The notes under the pieces were generated by a model. It saw only the letters and a list, made by a program, of their open reading frames with translations, was not told the origin of the DNA and searched no databases. The translations under genes and the position numbers were made by a program. A stretch of DNA of 64,000 nt. Origin: Ancylomarina sp048268005. GTDB lineage: Bacteria > Bacteroidota > Bacteroidia > Bacteroidales > Marinifilaceae. Location of the stretch: contig JBLWWJ010000002.1 in NCBI GenBank assembly GCA_048268005.1, forward strand, positions 620,001 through 684,000. The letters are read 5' to 3'. Positions 17,827-25,855 of the stretch are shown piece after piece. Every line of letters begins with the position of its first letter. The first letter of the stretch is position 1.

Positions 17827-18348
17827 ATGAAAGAGTATACAATAACCGTTTTTTCAGAAAACAATATCGGTCTGCTGAATGAAGTAACCATCGTTTTCTC
17901 GAGAAGGAAAATCAATATAGAGAGTTTAACCGTTTCGGAATCCGAAGTGAAAGGTGTCTCACGATATACAATCGTAGCCTTTATGGATGAGAGTAAAGTT
18001 GAGAATGTGGTGCTGCAAATTGAAAAGATTATTGGCGTTTTTAAAGCACTTTATTTCGAAGCAGAAGAAATCGTTCATCAGGAAGTGGCACTGTTTAAGA
18101 TTGCAAATTCAACCCGATTGAATGGGAATTTAGAAGCTTTGGTAAGAAATCAGAATGCTAAAATTCTAACAGTAAGCCCTGATTTCTTGGTTATTGAGCG
18201 AGTAGGCTATAAGGCCGATAATCAAGCCTTATTTCATGAATTGGAACAATATGGTGTCTTGCAGTTTGCACGTTCAGGACGAGTAGCGGTTTCAACCCTG
18301 CAGAAAGATTTCACTACGTATCTGAAGGAATTGGCTGAAGCGAGCTAA
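17827..18348 (+). CDS. ilvN: Acetolactate synthase, small regulatory subunit
   Basis: A 173-residue IlvN/IlvH protein. An N-terminal ACT domain (about 3-75) begins YTITVFSENNIGLLNEVTIVFSRRKINIESLTVSESE, the valine-binding regulatory fold, followed by the conserved C-terminal domain. It activates the large subunit and gives feedback inhibition by valine. The C-terminal half is rather diverged (NSTRLNGNLEALVRNQNAKI in place of the usual KV.. blocks), as I would expect in Bacteroidota. It is in an operon with ilvB; a 395-base spacer separates it from ilvC. Confidence 0.94.
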   Translation: MKEYTITVFSENNIGLLNEVTIVFSRRKINIESLTVSESEVKGVSRYTIVAFMDESKVENVVLQIEKIIGVFKALYFEAEEIVHQEVALFKIANSTRLNGNLEALVRNQNAKILTVSPDFLVIERVGYKADNQALFHELEQYGVLQFARSGRVAVSTLQKDFTTYLKELAEAS

Positions 18349-18419
18349 ATGATGATTTCAGAATTATGAATTATGATTGAAATAGAGGGAGAGTCTATAT
18401 TTTGTTTTGAGCGTGGTTT

Positions 18420-18482
18420 GTCAGTCTGCCGTGAGGCGTGATTCAGATGTAACAACGGAGTAAAAACAAGGGTCAGACTGAC
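18420..18482 (+). other. Inverted repeat in the ilvN-ilvC spacer
   Basis: The spacer 18349-18743 has no gene. It contains a perfect 9-bp inverted repeat, gtcagtctg (18420-18428) and cagactgac (18474-18482), enclosing 45 bases. Some 45 bases further on, cccttcgggg (about 18530) is a short GC palindrome. No Val/Leu/Ile-rich ORF or T-run-terminated hairpin is seen, unlike before ilvD and leuA. It may be an RNA fold, a processing site or a degenerated attenuator. Confidence 0.4.
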
Positions 18483-18743
18483 TTGATTTATTATTCGCGA
18501 ACTAAATTCTCAAATGCGCTCATGAGCCCTTCGGGGTTGTCTACTTTTCTCATCTAAGGAGAATTGAAAATCATGAATTCCTTAATATGAAATTAATCTA
18601 TGAGTAAAAGTAGAAGCCAAGCGGCTTGAGCGAAAGGATAAAAAAGATAAAAATATAATTATTAAAATAGAATGGGATGAAAGAAGTATGAGCTTGGTTT
18701 TCCCAATCATAAATCTAAAATCCCAAATCAAAAATTTTAAAAG

Positions 18744-19790
18744 ATGGCAACAATAAATTTTGGAGGAACAGAAGAACAAGTTGTAACACGTGAAGAATTT
18801 TCATTGGAAAAAGCACGTGAGGTAATGAAAGACGAAACCATTGCCGTAATCGGATATGGTGTACAAGGTCCAGGACAATCTTTAAACCTTAAGGATAATG
18901 GTTTCAACGTAATCGTTGGTCAGCGTAAAGATTCTAAGTCTTGGGATAAAGCTGTAGCTGATGGTTGGACTCCAGGTAAAGATCTTTTTGATATTGAAGA
19001 AGCTTTGGATAAAGCAACTGTTATTCAGTATCTATTGTCAGATGCAGGACAGATTGCTGTTTGGCCAACGGTTCAGAAATACTTGAAGCCAGGTAAGGCG
19101 CTTTATTTCTCACACGGTTTTGGTATTACTTACAAGGAGAGAACAGGTATCGTACCTCCAGCTGATGTTGATGTAATTTTGGTTGCACCAAAAGGATCGG
19201 GAACCAGCTTGCGACGTATGTTCCTTGAGGGACGTGGTTTGAATTCATCATATGCAATCTTCCAGGATGCAACTGGTCGTGCTTTTGAGCGTGTAGTTGC
19301 TTTGGGAATTGGTGTAGGATCGGGTTACCTTTTTGAAACCACTTTTAAACGTGAAGTATATTCTGACCTAACAGGTGAGCGTGGAACTTTGATGGGATGT
19401 ATTCAGGGTATTTTTGCCGCTCAGTACGATGTATTGCGTGCTAATGGTCACTCACCATCTGAGGCTTTCAACGAGACTGTTGAGGAATTGACTCAAAGCT
19501 TGATGCCGCTTGTGGCTGAAAATGGAATGGATTGGATGTATGCCAATACTTCTACAACAGCTCAGCGTGGGGCATTAGATTGGTGGAAGCCATTCCGTGA
19601 TGCAACCAAGCCAGTTTTCGAAAAACTATATAAAGAAGTTGCCGCTGGTAACGAGGCACAACGTTCTATTGACTCTAATTCACAAGGAGATTACCGTGTG
19701 AAATTAGATGCTGAATTGGAAGAATTACGCGATAGCGAAATGTGGCAAGCTGGAACGGCTGTTCGTAAGCTTCGTCCAGAGAACAACTAG
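18744..19790 (+). CDS. ilvC: Ketol-acid reductoisomerase (NADP-type fold)
   Basis: A 348-residue class I reductoisomerase that rearranges and reduces acetolactate/acetohydroxybutyrate to the dihydroxy acids. The N-terminal Rossmann motif is VIGYGVQGPGQSLNLKDNG, followed by VGQRKDSKSW for cofactor binding. The domain ends with VAPKGSGTSLR. The C-terminal knotted helical domain holds the metal-binding Asp/Glu set (DLTGERGTLMGCIQG, then FNETVEELTQSLMPLV). The variant 'GxGxQGPGQ' is one I associate with Bacteroidota IlvC. It has its own 395-base upstream spacer and a strong hairpin after the stop, so its transcript may be processed separately. Confidence 0.96.
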   Translation: MATINFGGTEEQVVTREEFSLEKAREVMKDETIAVIGYGVQGPGQSLNLKDNGFNVIVGQRKDSKSWDKAVADGWTPGKDLFDIEEALDKATVIQYLLSDAGQIAVWPTVQKYLKPGKALYFSHGFGITYKERTGIVPPADVDVILVAPKGSGTSLRRMFLEGRGLNSSYAIFQDATGRAFERVVALGIGVGSGYLFETTFKREVYSDLTGERGTLMGCIQGIFAAQYDVLRANGHSPSEAFNETVEELTQSLMPLVAENGMDWMYANTSTTAQRGALDWWKPFRDATKPVFEKLYKEVAAGNEAQRSIDSNSQGDYRVKLDAELEELRDSEMWQAGTAVRKLRPENN

Positions 19791-19853
19791 GTTAAAATGC
19801 CTGGCTGTACAGTGTAAATGAGAGTTTACGCTGATGTTAATTTGTGATCAACA

Positions 19854-19886
19854 AGTAGTACCTCAAACCCATTTTGGGGTACTACT
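19854..19886 (+). other. Stable hairpin after ilvC without T-run
   Basis: AGTAGTACC (19854-19862) pairs with GGTACTACT (19878-19886), with an inner CCC/GGG possible. No poly-T follows, so this is not a standard terminator. It might be a 3' end stabiliser of ilvC mRNA. The rest of the spacer 19791-20141 holds no gene; TAGGTTTG near 20080 matches TAnnTTTG but its spacing to an upstream TTG is poor. Confidence 0.5.
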
Positions 19887-20141
19887 AGTACAAATGTGAA
19901 GTTGATTTTTCACAAAAATGAATGTTGGATAACCCATTCTGAATCAATATTATTTAGATTGTGAGTTCATGTAAATGAGGTGGTTGAGTCTATCTTGTTG
20001 CAGAGGGTCATATTTACGAATTGATTTGAAGATCGTAGTTGAATCAGATAATTTGTTTTCACTCAAGCTCTATAGTTTTTAGGTTTGTTCAGCAATTGAG
20101 TAATGATCTCGATTGAAATTTCACAGTAAAGAAAAAATATC

Positions 20142-20225
20142 ATGAATACGAATATTATTCTTATTGGTTTATTTCTCATTCTCGACCTTATTATTGAGGG
20201 ATCGACAGGGAAGACTGTGTTATAA
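20142..20225 (+). CDS. leu leader peptide (attenuator-controlling)
   Basis: A 27-codon ORF beginning MNTNIILIGLFLILDLII, with six Leu and six Ile codons, ending 30 bases before an intrinsic terminator and about 100 bases before leuA. Near its end, ggaagact (20209-20216) can pair with the terminator's left arm agttcttcc with one bulged base, a good antiterminator candidate. The shift from Val/Ile-rich (before ilvD) to Leu/Ile-rich (before leuA) fits control by the amino acid made by the downstream genes. The ATG follows an A-rich stretch typical of Bacteroidota starts. Confidence 0.84.
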   Translation: MNTNIILIGLFLILDLIIEGSTGKTVL

Positions 20226-20255
20226 TTTGAATCTCAAAACTTGATCATTATACGA

Positions 20256-20284
20256 AGTTCTTCCCATAAGGAAGGGCTTTTTTT
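20256..20284 (+). terminator. Attenuator of the leu gene block
   Basis: The stem agttcttcc pairs with ggaagggct (nine pairs, two G-U) over a five-base loop and runs into seven T. It sits between the leu leader peptide and leuA and closely resembles the two ilv attenuators in sequence and spacing. Confidence 0.88.
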
Positions 20285-20328
20285 GTGCTATTAATCGAAT
20301 AATACTTAACCACAAATTATTAAAAAAG

Positions 20329-21822
20329 ATGAGTGATAGAATATTTATTTTCGACACCACACTGCGCGATGGAGAACAAGTTCCTGGTTGCCAATTGAAT
20401 ACAATTGAAAAGATTGAAGTCGCAAGAACACTTGAAGCTCTGGGGGTAGATGTGATTGAAGCGGGTTTCCCTGTTTCAAGTCCAGGTGACTTTCAGTCGG
20501 TGGTCGAAATTGCCAAGGCTGTAAGTGATCCGACTATTTGCGCACTAACCCGCGCCGTAGAAAAAGATATCGATGTAGCTGCTCAGGCTCTAAAGTTTGC
20601 TAAAAGAGGCCGTATCCATACAGGAATTGGTACCTCACCTTACCACATACAATCTAAATTGAATTCGAATCCAGATGAAATTCTTGATCGTGCCGTAAGA
20701 GCTGTGAAATATGCCAAACGCTATGTTGAGGATGTTGAGTTTTATGCTGAAGATGCAGGCCGCTCTGATAACGAGTACTTGGCCAGAGTTATTGAGGCTG
20801 TGATTAAAGCAGGGGCAACAGTCATCAATATTCCTGACACAACAGGTTATTGCTTGCCAGGTGAATACGGTGCAAAAATCAAGTACTTGATGGAGAATGT
20901 ATCTAATGTACACAAGGCAATTTTGTCTACCCACTGTCATAACGATTTGGGAATGGCGACAGCCAATTCTTTGAGTGGGGTGCTAAATGGAGCCCGTCAG
21001 GTTGAAGTGACTTTGAATGGTATCGGAGAACGAGCTGGCAACACTTCTCTTGAAGAGGTAGTGATGGCTGTTAAAACCCATCACGGTTTACCTTTCCATA
21101 CCGAGATTAATTCGAAAGGGATTTACGATGCCAGTCGTTTGGTTTCCTCATTGATGAATATGCCGGTTCAGGCTAATAAGGCCATTGTAGGACGTAATGC
21201 TTTCGCTCACTCATCGGGAATCCACCAGGATGGTGTTTTAAAGAACCGCGAAAACTATGAGATTATCGATCCTGCTGATGTGGGGATTAAGGAATCGGCT
21301 ATCATCTTGTCAGCAAGAAGTGGTCGTGCGGCTTTGAATCACCACTTAACTGAGATGGGATACACGCTTTCGCAGGAAGACTTGGACGATGCTTATTCCA
21401 GATTTTTGGTTATGGCTGACGAAAGAAAGAACCTTAATGAAAATGACTTGTCTGAGTTGATGGGAGATCATCAATCGGAAAGTAAATCTGTAGAGCTGGA
21501 ATTATTGCAGGTGGTTGCTGGTAAGTCGACCATTCCTATGGCAACGGTTCATCTTAAAATGAAGGGTGAATCTTGTGCAGCTACCGCTGAAGGAAATGGT
21601 CCCATTGATGCCTGTTTTAATGCTGTAAAGAAATTGATTAAACAGAAATTCTCTTTGGAGGAATTCCTTGTACAAACCTTAACCAGAGGAAGCGATGATC
21701 TTGGTAAAGTACATGTTCAATTGGAACATCAAGGGAAAATGTACTATGGTTTCGGAGCCAATATCGATATCATTACCGCTTCGGTAGAGGCATTGGTTGA
21801 TGCCCTATCTAAAATAGTCTAA
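20329..21822 (+). CDS. leuA: 2-isopropylmalate synthase
   Basis: A 497-residue enzyme that condenses acetyl-CoA with 2-oxoisovalerate, the first step of leucine synthesis. The HMGL-like TIM barrel (about 1-270) opens with FDTTLRDGEQVPGCQL (metal-binding Asp). It also has HCHNDLGMATANSLSG (metal-binding His pair) and NGIGERAGNTSLEEVVM. The linker includes SSGIHQDGVLK, and the C-terminal regulatory domain (about 365-497) gives leucine feedback inhibition. Both domains are complete. It is the first gene after the leu attenuator. An array of GGTTAAA heptamers begins 7 bases after the stop. Confidence 0.95.
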   Translation: MSDRIFIFDTTLRDGEQVPGCQLNTIEKIEVARTLEALGVDVIEAGFPVSSPGDFQSVVEIAKAVSDPTICALTRAVEKDIDVAAQALKFAKRGRIHTGIGTSPYHIQSKLNSNPDEILDRAVRAVKYAKRYVEDVEFYAEDAGRSDNEYLARVIEAVIKAGATVINIPDTTGYCLPGEYGAKIKYLMENVSNVHKAILSTHCHNDLGMATANSLSGVLNGARQVEVTLNGIGERAGNTSLEEVVMAVKTHHGLPFHTEINSKGIYDASRLVSSLMNMPVQANKAIVGRNAFAHSSGIHQDGVLKNRENYEIIDPADVGIKESAIILSARSGRAALNHHLTEMGYTLSQEDLDDAYSRFLVMADERKNLNENDLSELMGDHQSESKSVELELLQVVAGKSTIPMATVHLKMKGESCAATAEGNGPIDACFNAVKKLIKQKFSLEEFLVQTLTRGSDDLGKVHVQLEHQGKMYYGFGANIDIITASVEALVDALSKIV

Positions 21823-21829
21823 GGATAAA

Positions 21830-21882
21830 GGTTAAAGGTTAAAGGTTAAAGGTTAAAGGTTAAAGGTTAAAGGTTAAAGGTT
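21830..21882 (+). repeat. GGTTAAA heptamer tandem array 1
   Basis: Seven perfect copies of ggttaaa plus a partial ggtt directly after leuA, preceded by a degenerate ggataaa. The array is 53 bases long and followed by ccgctgac. A second array of the same length lies at 25672 after cimA. It may act as a spacer or be a slippage-prone tract; no gene product is encoded. Confidence 0.93.
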
Positions 21883-21937
21883 CCGCTGACTGTTGTCAGT
21901 TATCTGTTAACAAGATGTTTTGATATTTAGACTTTTC

Positions 21938-21953
21938 CCCCGATGCTTCGGGG
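21938..21953. repeat. CCCCGA palindrome upstream of leuC
   Basis: CCCCGA-tgct-TCGGGG followed by tttcgac lies between leuA and leuC. It is a member of the same palindrome family as 13985 and 25628. It is not followed by a long T-run, so a role as terminator is doubtful. Confidence 0.65.
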
Positions 21954-22019
21954 TTTCGACTTTATTAATTATTATAAACTCACGAATTCACAATCATCGA
22001 ATTCATAAAATATAACACA

Positions 22020-23420
22020 TTGAAAGCAAAAACACTATTTGATAAAGTATGGGATGCTCACGTTGTTGAGAAGATTGATGGCGGTCCAAGTGTATTCTAT
22101 ATCGATAAGCATTTGATTCATGAGGTGACAAGTCCTCAGGCTTTTTCTGGACTGGAAGCAAGAGGTTTAAAGGTTTTTCGTCCTGAAAATACCATTGCGA
22201 CACCCGATCATAACATTCCTACAGAAAATCAACACCTAAGTATTAAGGATGAGTTGTCGAGAAAACAAGTTGAGACCTTAACGGCTAATTGTGAGAAAAA
22301 TAACATCACGCTTTACGGATTGAATCATCCTTATAATGGCATTGTTCATGTTGTTGGTCCGGAACTGGGACATACTCAACCTGGTATGACTTTGGTTTGT
22401 GGTGATAGTCATACTTCGACTCATGGCGCTTTTGGTGCAGTTGCTTTTGGTATTGGAACTTCAGAGGTTGAGATGGTTCTGGCTACTCAGTGTATTTTAC
22501 AGCCAAAACCTAAAAAAATGCGAATTACTGTCGATGGTGAATTGCAAAAAGGAGTAACGGCTAAAGATCTAACCCTTTATGTGATTGCACAATTGGGAAC
22601 AGGAGGCGCAACGGGATATTTTGTTGAATATGCAGGTTCTGCTGTTAGCAGTTTAAGTATGGAAGGGCGAATGACCGTTTGTAATATGAGTATAGAAATG
22701 GGAGCTCGTGGTGGAATGATTGCTCCGGATCAAACGACTTTCGATTATGTAGAAGGTCGTGAATTTGCACCTAAAGGCGAAGAGTGGACCCAAGCTGTTG
22801 CCAAATGGAAAGAATTGAAAACCGATGAAGGCGCAAGTTTTGATAAGGAGTATGTTTTCAAAGCTTCGGATATAGAACCCATGCTAACCTATGGAACCAA
22901 TCCGGGAATGGGAATTGGTGTTTCAGGCAGTATTCCAACTGAATCAGAAGTTGAACCTTCTGAGCTACCAACTTTCAAAAAGTCTTTGGACTATATGGGA
23001 TTTGATTTGGGAGATAAACTACTGGGTAAGAAAGTTGATTATGTGTTTGTAGGTTCTTGTACCAACGGACGTATCGAAGATCTTCGAATTCTGGCTTCTG
23101 CTGTTAAAGGAAGGAAAAAAGCTGAATCAGTTACGGCTTGGATTGTTCCAGGATCGAAACAAGTCGAGAAACAAGCTCAGGAAGAGGGATTGGTGGAAAT
23201 TCTGGAAGAAGCAGGATTTAAAATGCGTCAGCCTGGATGTTCGGCATGTTTGGCAATGAATGATGATAAAGTTCCAGCTGGAAAGTATAGTGTTTCTACT
23301 TCGAACAGAAATTTTGAAGGAAGACAAGGCCCAGGAGCCAGAACATTATTAGCTAGTCCATTAACAGCAGCAGCTGCCGCTGTAACGGGAGTTATCTCCG
23401 ATCCAAGAGAATTCTTGTAA
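22020..23420 (+). CDS. leuC: 3-isopropylmalate dehydratase, large subunit
   Basis: A 466-residue aconitase-family protein that isomerises 2- to 3-isopropylmalate with LeuD. The start codon is TTG (TTG AAA GCA, giving MKAKTLFDKVWDAHVV), which matches the usual LeuC N-terminus. Signatures: VCGDSHTSTHGAFGAVAFGIGTSE, FVGSCTNGRIEDLR and GCSACLAMN provide the 4Fe-4S cluster cysteines. The C-terminus ends with RNFEGRQGPGARTLLASP. The unusual start codon may lower its translation rate relative to leuD, which starts with ATG 70 bases after the leuC stop. Confidence 0.96.
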   Translation: MKAKTLFDKVWDAHVVEKIDGGPSVFYIDKHLIHEVTSPQAFSGLEARGLKVFRPENTIATPDHNIPTENQHLSIKDELSRKQVETLTANCEKNNITLYGLNHPYNGIVHVVGPELGHTQPGMTLVCGDSHTSTHGAFGAVAFGIGTSEVEMVLATQCILQPKPKKMRITVDGELQKGVTAKDLTLYVIAQLGTGGATGYFVEYAGSAVSSLSMEGRMTVCNMSIEMGARGGMIAPDQTTFDYVEGREFAPKGEEWTQAVAKWKELKTDEGASFDKEYVFKASDIEPMLTYGTNPGMGIGVSGSIPTESEVEPSELPTFKKSLDYMGFDLGDKLLGKKVDYVFVGSCTNGRIEDLRILASAVKGRKKAESVTAWIVPGSKQVEKQAQEEGLVEILEEAGFKMRQPGCSACLAMNDDKVPAGKYSVSTSNRNFEGRQGPGARTLLASPLTAAAAAVTGVISDPREFL

Positions 23421-23490
23421 TTCGTTATCAGTTATCGATAACAGAAAACCGACAACTGATCTCATTTTTTCACGTTAACATACATACACA

Positions 23491-24075
23491 ATGCCAATAG
23501 ATAAATTTATCACATTAGAATCGACATATGTCCCGCTTCCAGTTGAAAATGTGGATACAGACCAGATTATACCCGCACGATTTTTAAAAGCAACGAGTCG
23601 TGATGGTTTTGGAGAAAATCTTTTTCGCGATTGGAGATATACACCTGATGGAAAAGAGAATCCGGACTTCGTTTTGAATCAATCAGAATATTCGGGTGAA
23701 ATATTAGTAGGCGGAAAAAACTTCGGGTCTGGTTCTTCAAGAGAACACGCAGCATGGGCCATTCACGATTATGGTTTTAAGGTGGTTGTGAGTAGTTTCT
23801 TTGCTGATATCTTTCAAAATAATGCCTTGAATAACGGCGTATTGCCTGTAACAGTCTCAGCAAAATTCCTAAGCCAGATATTCGATGCTTTAGAGAAAAA
23901 TAAGAACCAAAAGTTGGTTGTTGATTTGGAGACTCAACGTATTGGTTTAAATGGGGCAAGTGAAACATTTGTAATTAACCCCTACAAGAAAAATTGCCTG
24001 CTGAAGGGATTCGATGATATCGATTTTCTTCTCGATAGGAAAAATAAAATAGAAGCATTCGAAGCTAATAAATAA
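23491..24075 (+). CDS. leuD: 3-isopropylmalate dehydratase, small subunit
   Basis: A 194-residue swivel-domain subunit of isopropylmalate isomerase. Typical blocks: NVDTDQIIPARFLK, ILVGGKNFGSGSSREHAAWAI (substrate-binding loop) and VVSSFFADIFQNNALNNGVLP. Length and order are normal for LeuD. It follows leuC and is 15 bases from the next gene (citramalate/isopropylmalate synthase-like), so translation may be coupled. Confidence 0.96.
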   Translation: MPIDKFITLESTYVPLPVENVDTDQIIPARFLKATSRDGFGENLFRDWRYTPDGKENPDFVLNQSEYSGEILVGGKNFGSGSSREHAAWAIHDYGFKVVVSSFFADIFQNNALNNGVLPVTVSAKFLSQIFDALEKNKNQKLVVDLETQRIGLNGASETFVINPYKKNCLLKGFDDIDFLLDRKNKIEAFEANK

Positions 24076-24090
24076 AGGAAGAGGTATAAA

Positions 24091-25677
24091 ATGGACGATC
24101 TGTGTCGCTTAGAAATAATGGATACCACTCTCAGGGATGGTGAGCAGACCTCTGGGGTGAGCTTTAATTCCGAAGAAAAATTGGGTGTCGTAAAGTTATT
24201 ACTACGATCCCTTAAAGTTGATCGCGTAGAAGTAGCCTCATCCAGAGTATCTAAAGGAGAATTTCAAGCCGTGCAGCGAATTGCCAAGTGGGCGGAAAAG
24301 CATGACTTTCTCGATAAAATTGAAGTATTAGGTTTTGTTGATGGGAACGCTTCTCTGGATTGGATTCATGCCAGTGGAGCCAGAGTCGTCAATCTGTTGG
24401 CAAAAGCTTCGTTGAAACACTTAAGAGGGCAACTGAGAAAAACAGCACAAGAGCATGTTCAGGATGTTAAAGATGCGGTTGCTTATGCTACAAAACTAGG
24501 AATCAAGGTGAATTTATATCTTGAGGATTGGTCGAATGGAATGCACACTTCGAGAGATTACGTTTGGTATCTTTTGGATGAATTGCAACATGAAAACATT
24601 CAACGTTTCATGTTGCCAGATACCTTGGGCGTGATGAATCAGGTACAAGCTTTCGATTTTTGTTCTGCTTGTCGCGAAAGATACCCAAAATTGCATTTCG
24701 ATTTTCATGCGCATAACGATTATGATTTAGCTCTTGCTAATGTGTATTCAGCTGTTCTGGCAGGTATGAATGGAATTCACACCACTGTAAATGGACTTGG
24801 TGAGAGAGCTGGTAATGCTCCTTTAGCCTCAGTAGTTGGGGTCATAAAAGATCATTTGGATCGAAAAATCAATGTGGATGAGGACAAGATAAATACGGTG
24901 AGTCGTATCGTGGAGACTTTTTCAGGTATTCGAATTCCTGCTAATAAGCCTTTAGTTGGAGAAAATGTCTTTACTCAAACTTGCGGTGTACATGCTGATG
25001 GTGACTCAAAGGATGATCTTTATTTTAACCGATTAATGCCTGAGCGCTTCGGTCGTGAACGTAAATATGCTTTGGGAAAAACTTCAGGTAAAGCGAACAT
25101 TAAGAAGAATCTGGAAGAACTGGGAATAAGCCTGGATGAGGAAACCATGAAGGTTGTAACCCAGCGAGTGATAGAGTTGGGAGACAAAAAAGAAATGGTA
25201 ACCATTGACGATCTGCCTTATATTGTTTCTGATGTTTTAAATCAGACCATGGAGGAGATGCCAATTCAGATCAAGCATTATTCTTTATCTCTTTCGAAAG
25301 GTATGAGACCCTTTGCTTCCATCAACTTAGAGGTGAATGGTGAAATGTATGAAGGTACAGCTTCCGGGGATGGTCAGTATGATGCTTTTATGAATGCCAT
25401 TTGGACTGTATATGACAAGTTGGAAAAAGTGCGACCCGTTTTAAGCGATTACCTTGTTCGAATACCTCCCGGAGGAAAAACAGATGCCCTTGTCGAAACG
25501 TTAATTACCTGGAACTATGAGGGGAAAGAATTTAAGACCAGAGGCTTGGACCCTGACCAGATTGAGGCAGCTATTAAGGCTACAATCCGAATGCTCAACC
25601 AGATTGAGATGAATAAGGAAGTAAGCCTCCCGAAACTTCGGGACTGTCGATCCAGAGAATATGGAGTTAAAGGTTAA
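24091..25677 (+). CDS. cimA: Citramalate synthase-like 2-isopropylmalate synthase family enzyme
   Basis: A 528-residue HMGL-like Claisen-condensing enzyme distinct from the LeuA upstream. The barrel has MDTTLRDGEQTSGVSF, FHAHNDYDLALANVYSAVLAG (metal His pair) and NGLGERAGNAPLASVVGV. The C-terminal regulatory domain includes ASGDGQYDAFMNAI. The layout fits (R)-citramalate synthase (pyruvate plus acetyl-CoA, threonine-independent isoleucine route) better than a second leucine enzyme, but homocitrate-like or second LeuA activity cannot be excluded. The last ~17 residues (after MNKEV) are encoded by a CCCGA palindrome and the first heptamer unit, so the native C-terminus was probably shorter. The true specificity is inferred. 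Confidence 0.8.
   Translation: MDDLCRLEIMDTTLRDGEQTSGVSFNSEEKLGVVKLLLRSLKVDRVEVASSRVSKGEFQAVQRIAKWAEKHDFLDKIEVLGFVDGNASLDWIHASGARVVNLLAKASLKHLRGQLRKTAQEHVQDVKDAVAYATKLGIKVNLYLEDWSNGMHTSRDYVWYLLDELQHENIQRFMLPDTLGVMNQVQAFDFCSACRERYPKLHFDFHAHNDYDLALANVYSAVLAGMNGIHTTVNGLGERAGNAPLASVVGVIKDHLDRKINVDEDKINTVSRIVETFSGIRIPANKPLVGENVFTQTCGVHADGDSKDDLYFNRLMPERFGRERKYALGKTSGKANIKKNLEELGISLDEETMKVVTQRVIELGDKKEMVTIDDLPYIVSDVLNQTMEEMPIQIKHYSLSLSKGMRPFASINLEVNGEMYEGTASGDGQYDAFMNAIWTVYDKLEKVRPVLSDYLVRIPPGGKTDALVETLITWNYEGKEFKTRGLDPDQIEAAIKATIRMLNQIEMNKEVSLPKLRDCRSREYGVKG
25628..25643. repeat. CCCGA palindrome inside the cimA 3' end
   Basis: TCCCGAA-ac-TTCGGGA is a perfect 7-bp-arm palindrome followed by ctgtcgatcc. 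It lies in the coding sequence of cimA and encodes part of the LPKLRDCRSR tail. It is related to the intergenic palindromes at 13985 and 21938. Confidence 0.75.
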
Positions 25678-25724
25678 AGGTTAAAGGTTAAAGGTTAAAG
25701 GTTAAAGGTTAAAGGTTAAAGGTT
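25672..25724 (+). repeat. GGTTAAA heptamer tandem array 2
   Basis: Seven perfect copies of ggttaaa plus ggtt, again 53 bases, followed by tcgctggc (compare ccgctgac after array 1). The first unit supplies the last Gly codon and the TAA stop of cimA. It thus begins inside a gene and continues into the spacer before leuB. Confidence 0.93.
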
Positions 25725-25855
25725 TCGCTGGCAGATTTCATCCTAAATAATCTAATGGAAAATTCAGATAAGGGATAAGCGAAAATTGATAACAGCTTGA
25801 CACATTAATAAAAACACAAATTATCACATTTACTCATTAACAAATCATCATAATA

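Noticed and set aside
18525..18545. cccttcgggg as a fourth attenuator terminator before ilvC
   Set aside because: The stem is very short and followed by mixed sequence rather than a T-run; no amino-acid-rich leader ORF precedes it.
21830..21882. Heptamer array as CRISPR or telomere-like repeat
   Set aside because: Units are contiguous with no spacers, 7 bases long, and internal to an operon; no cas genes are near.
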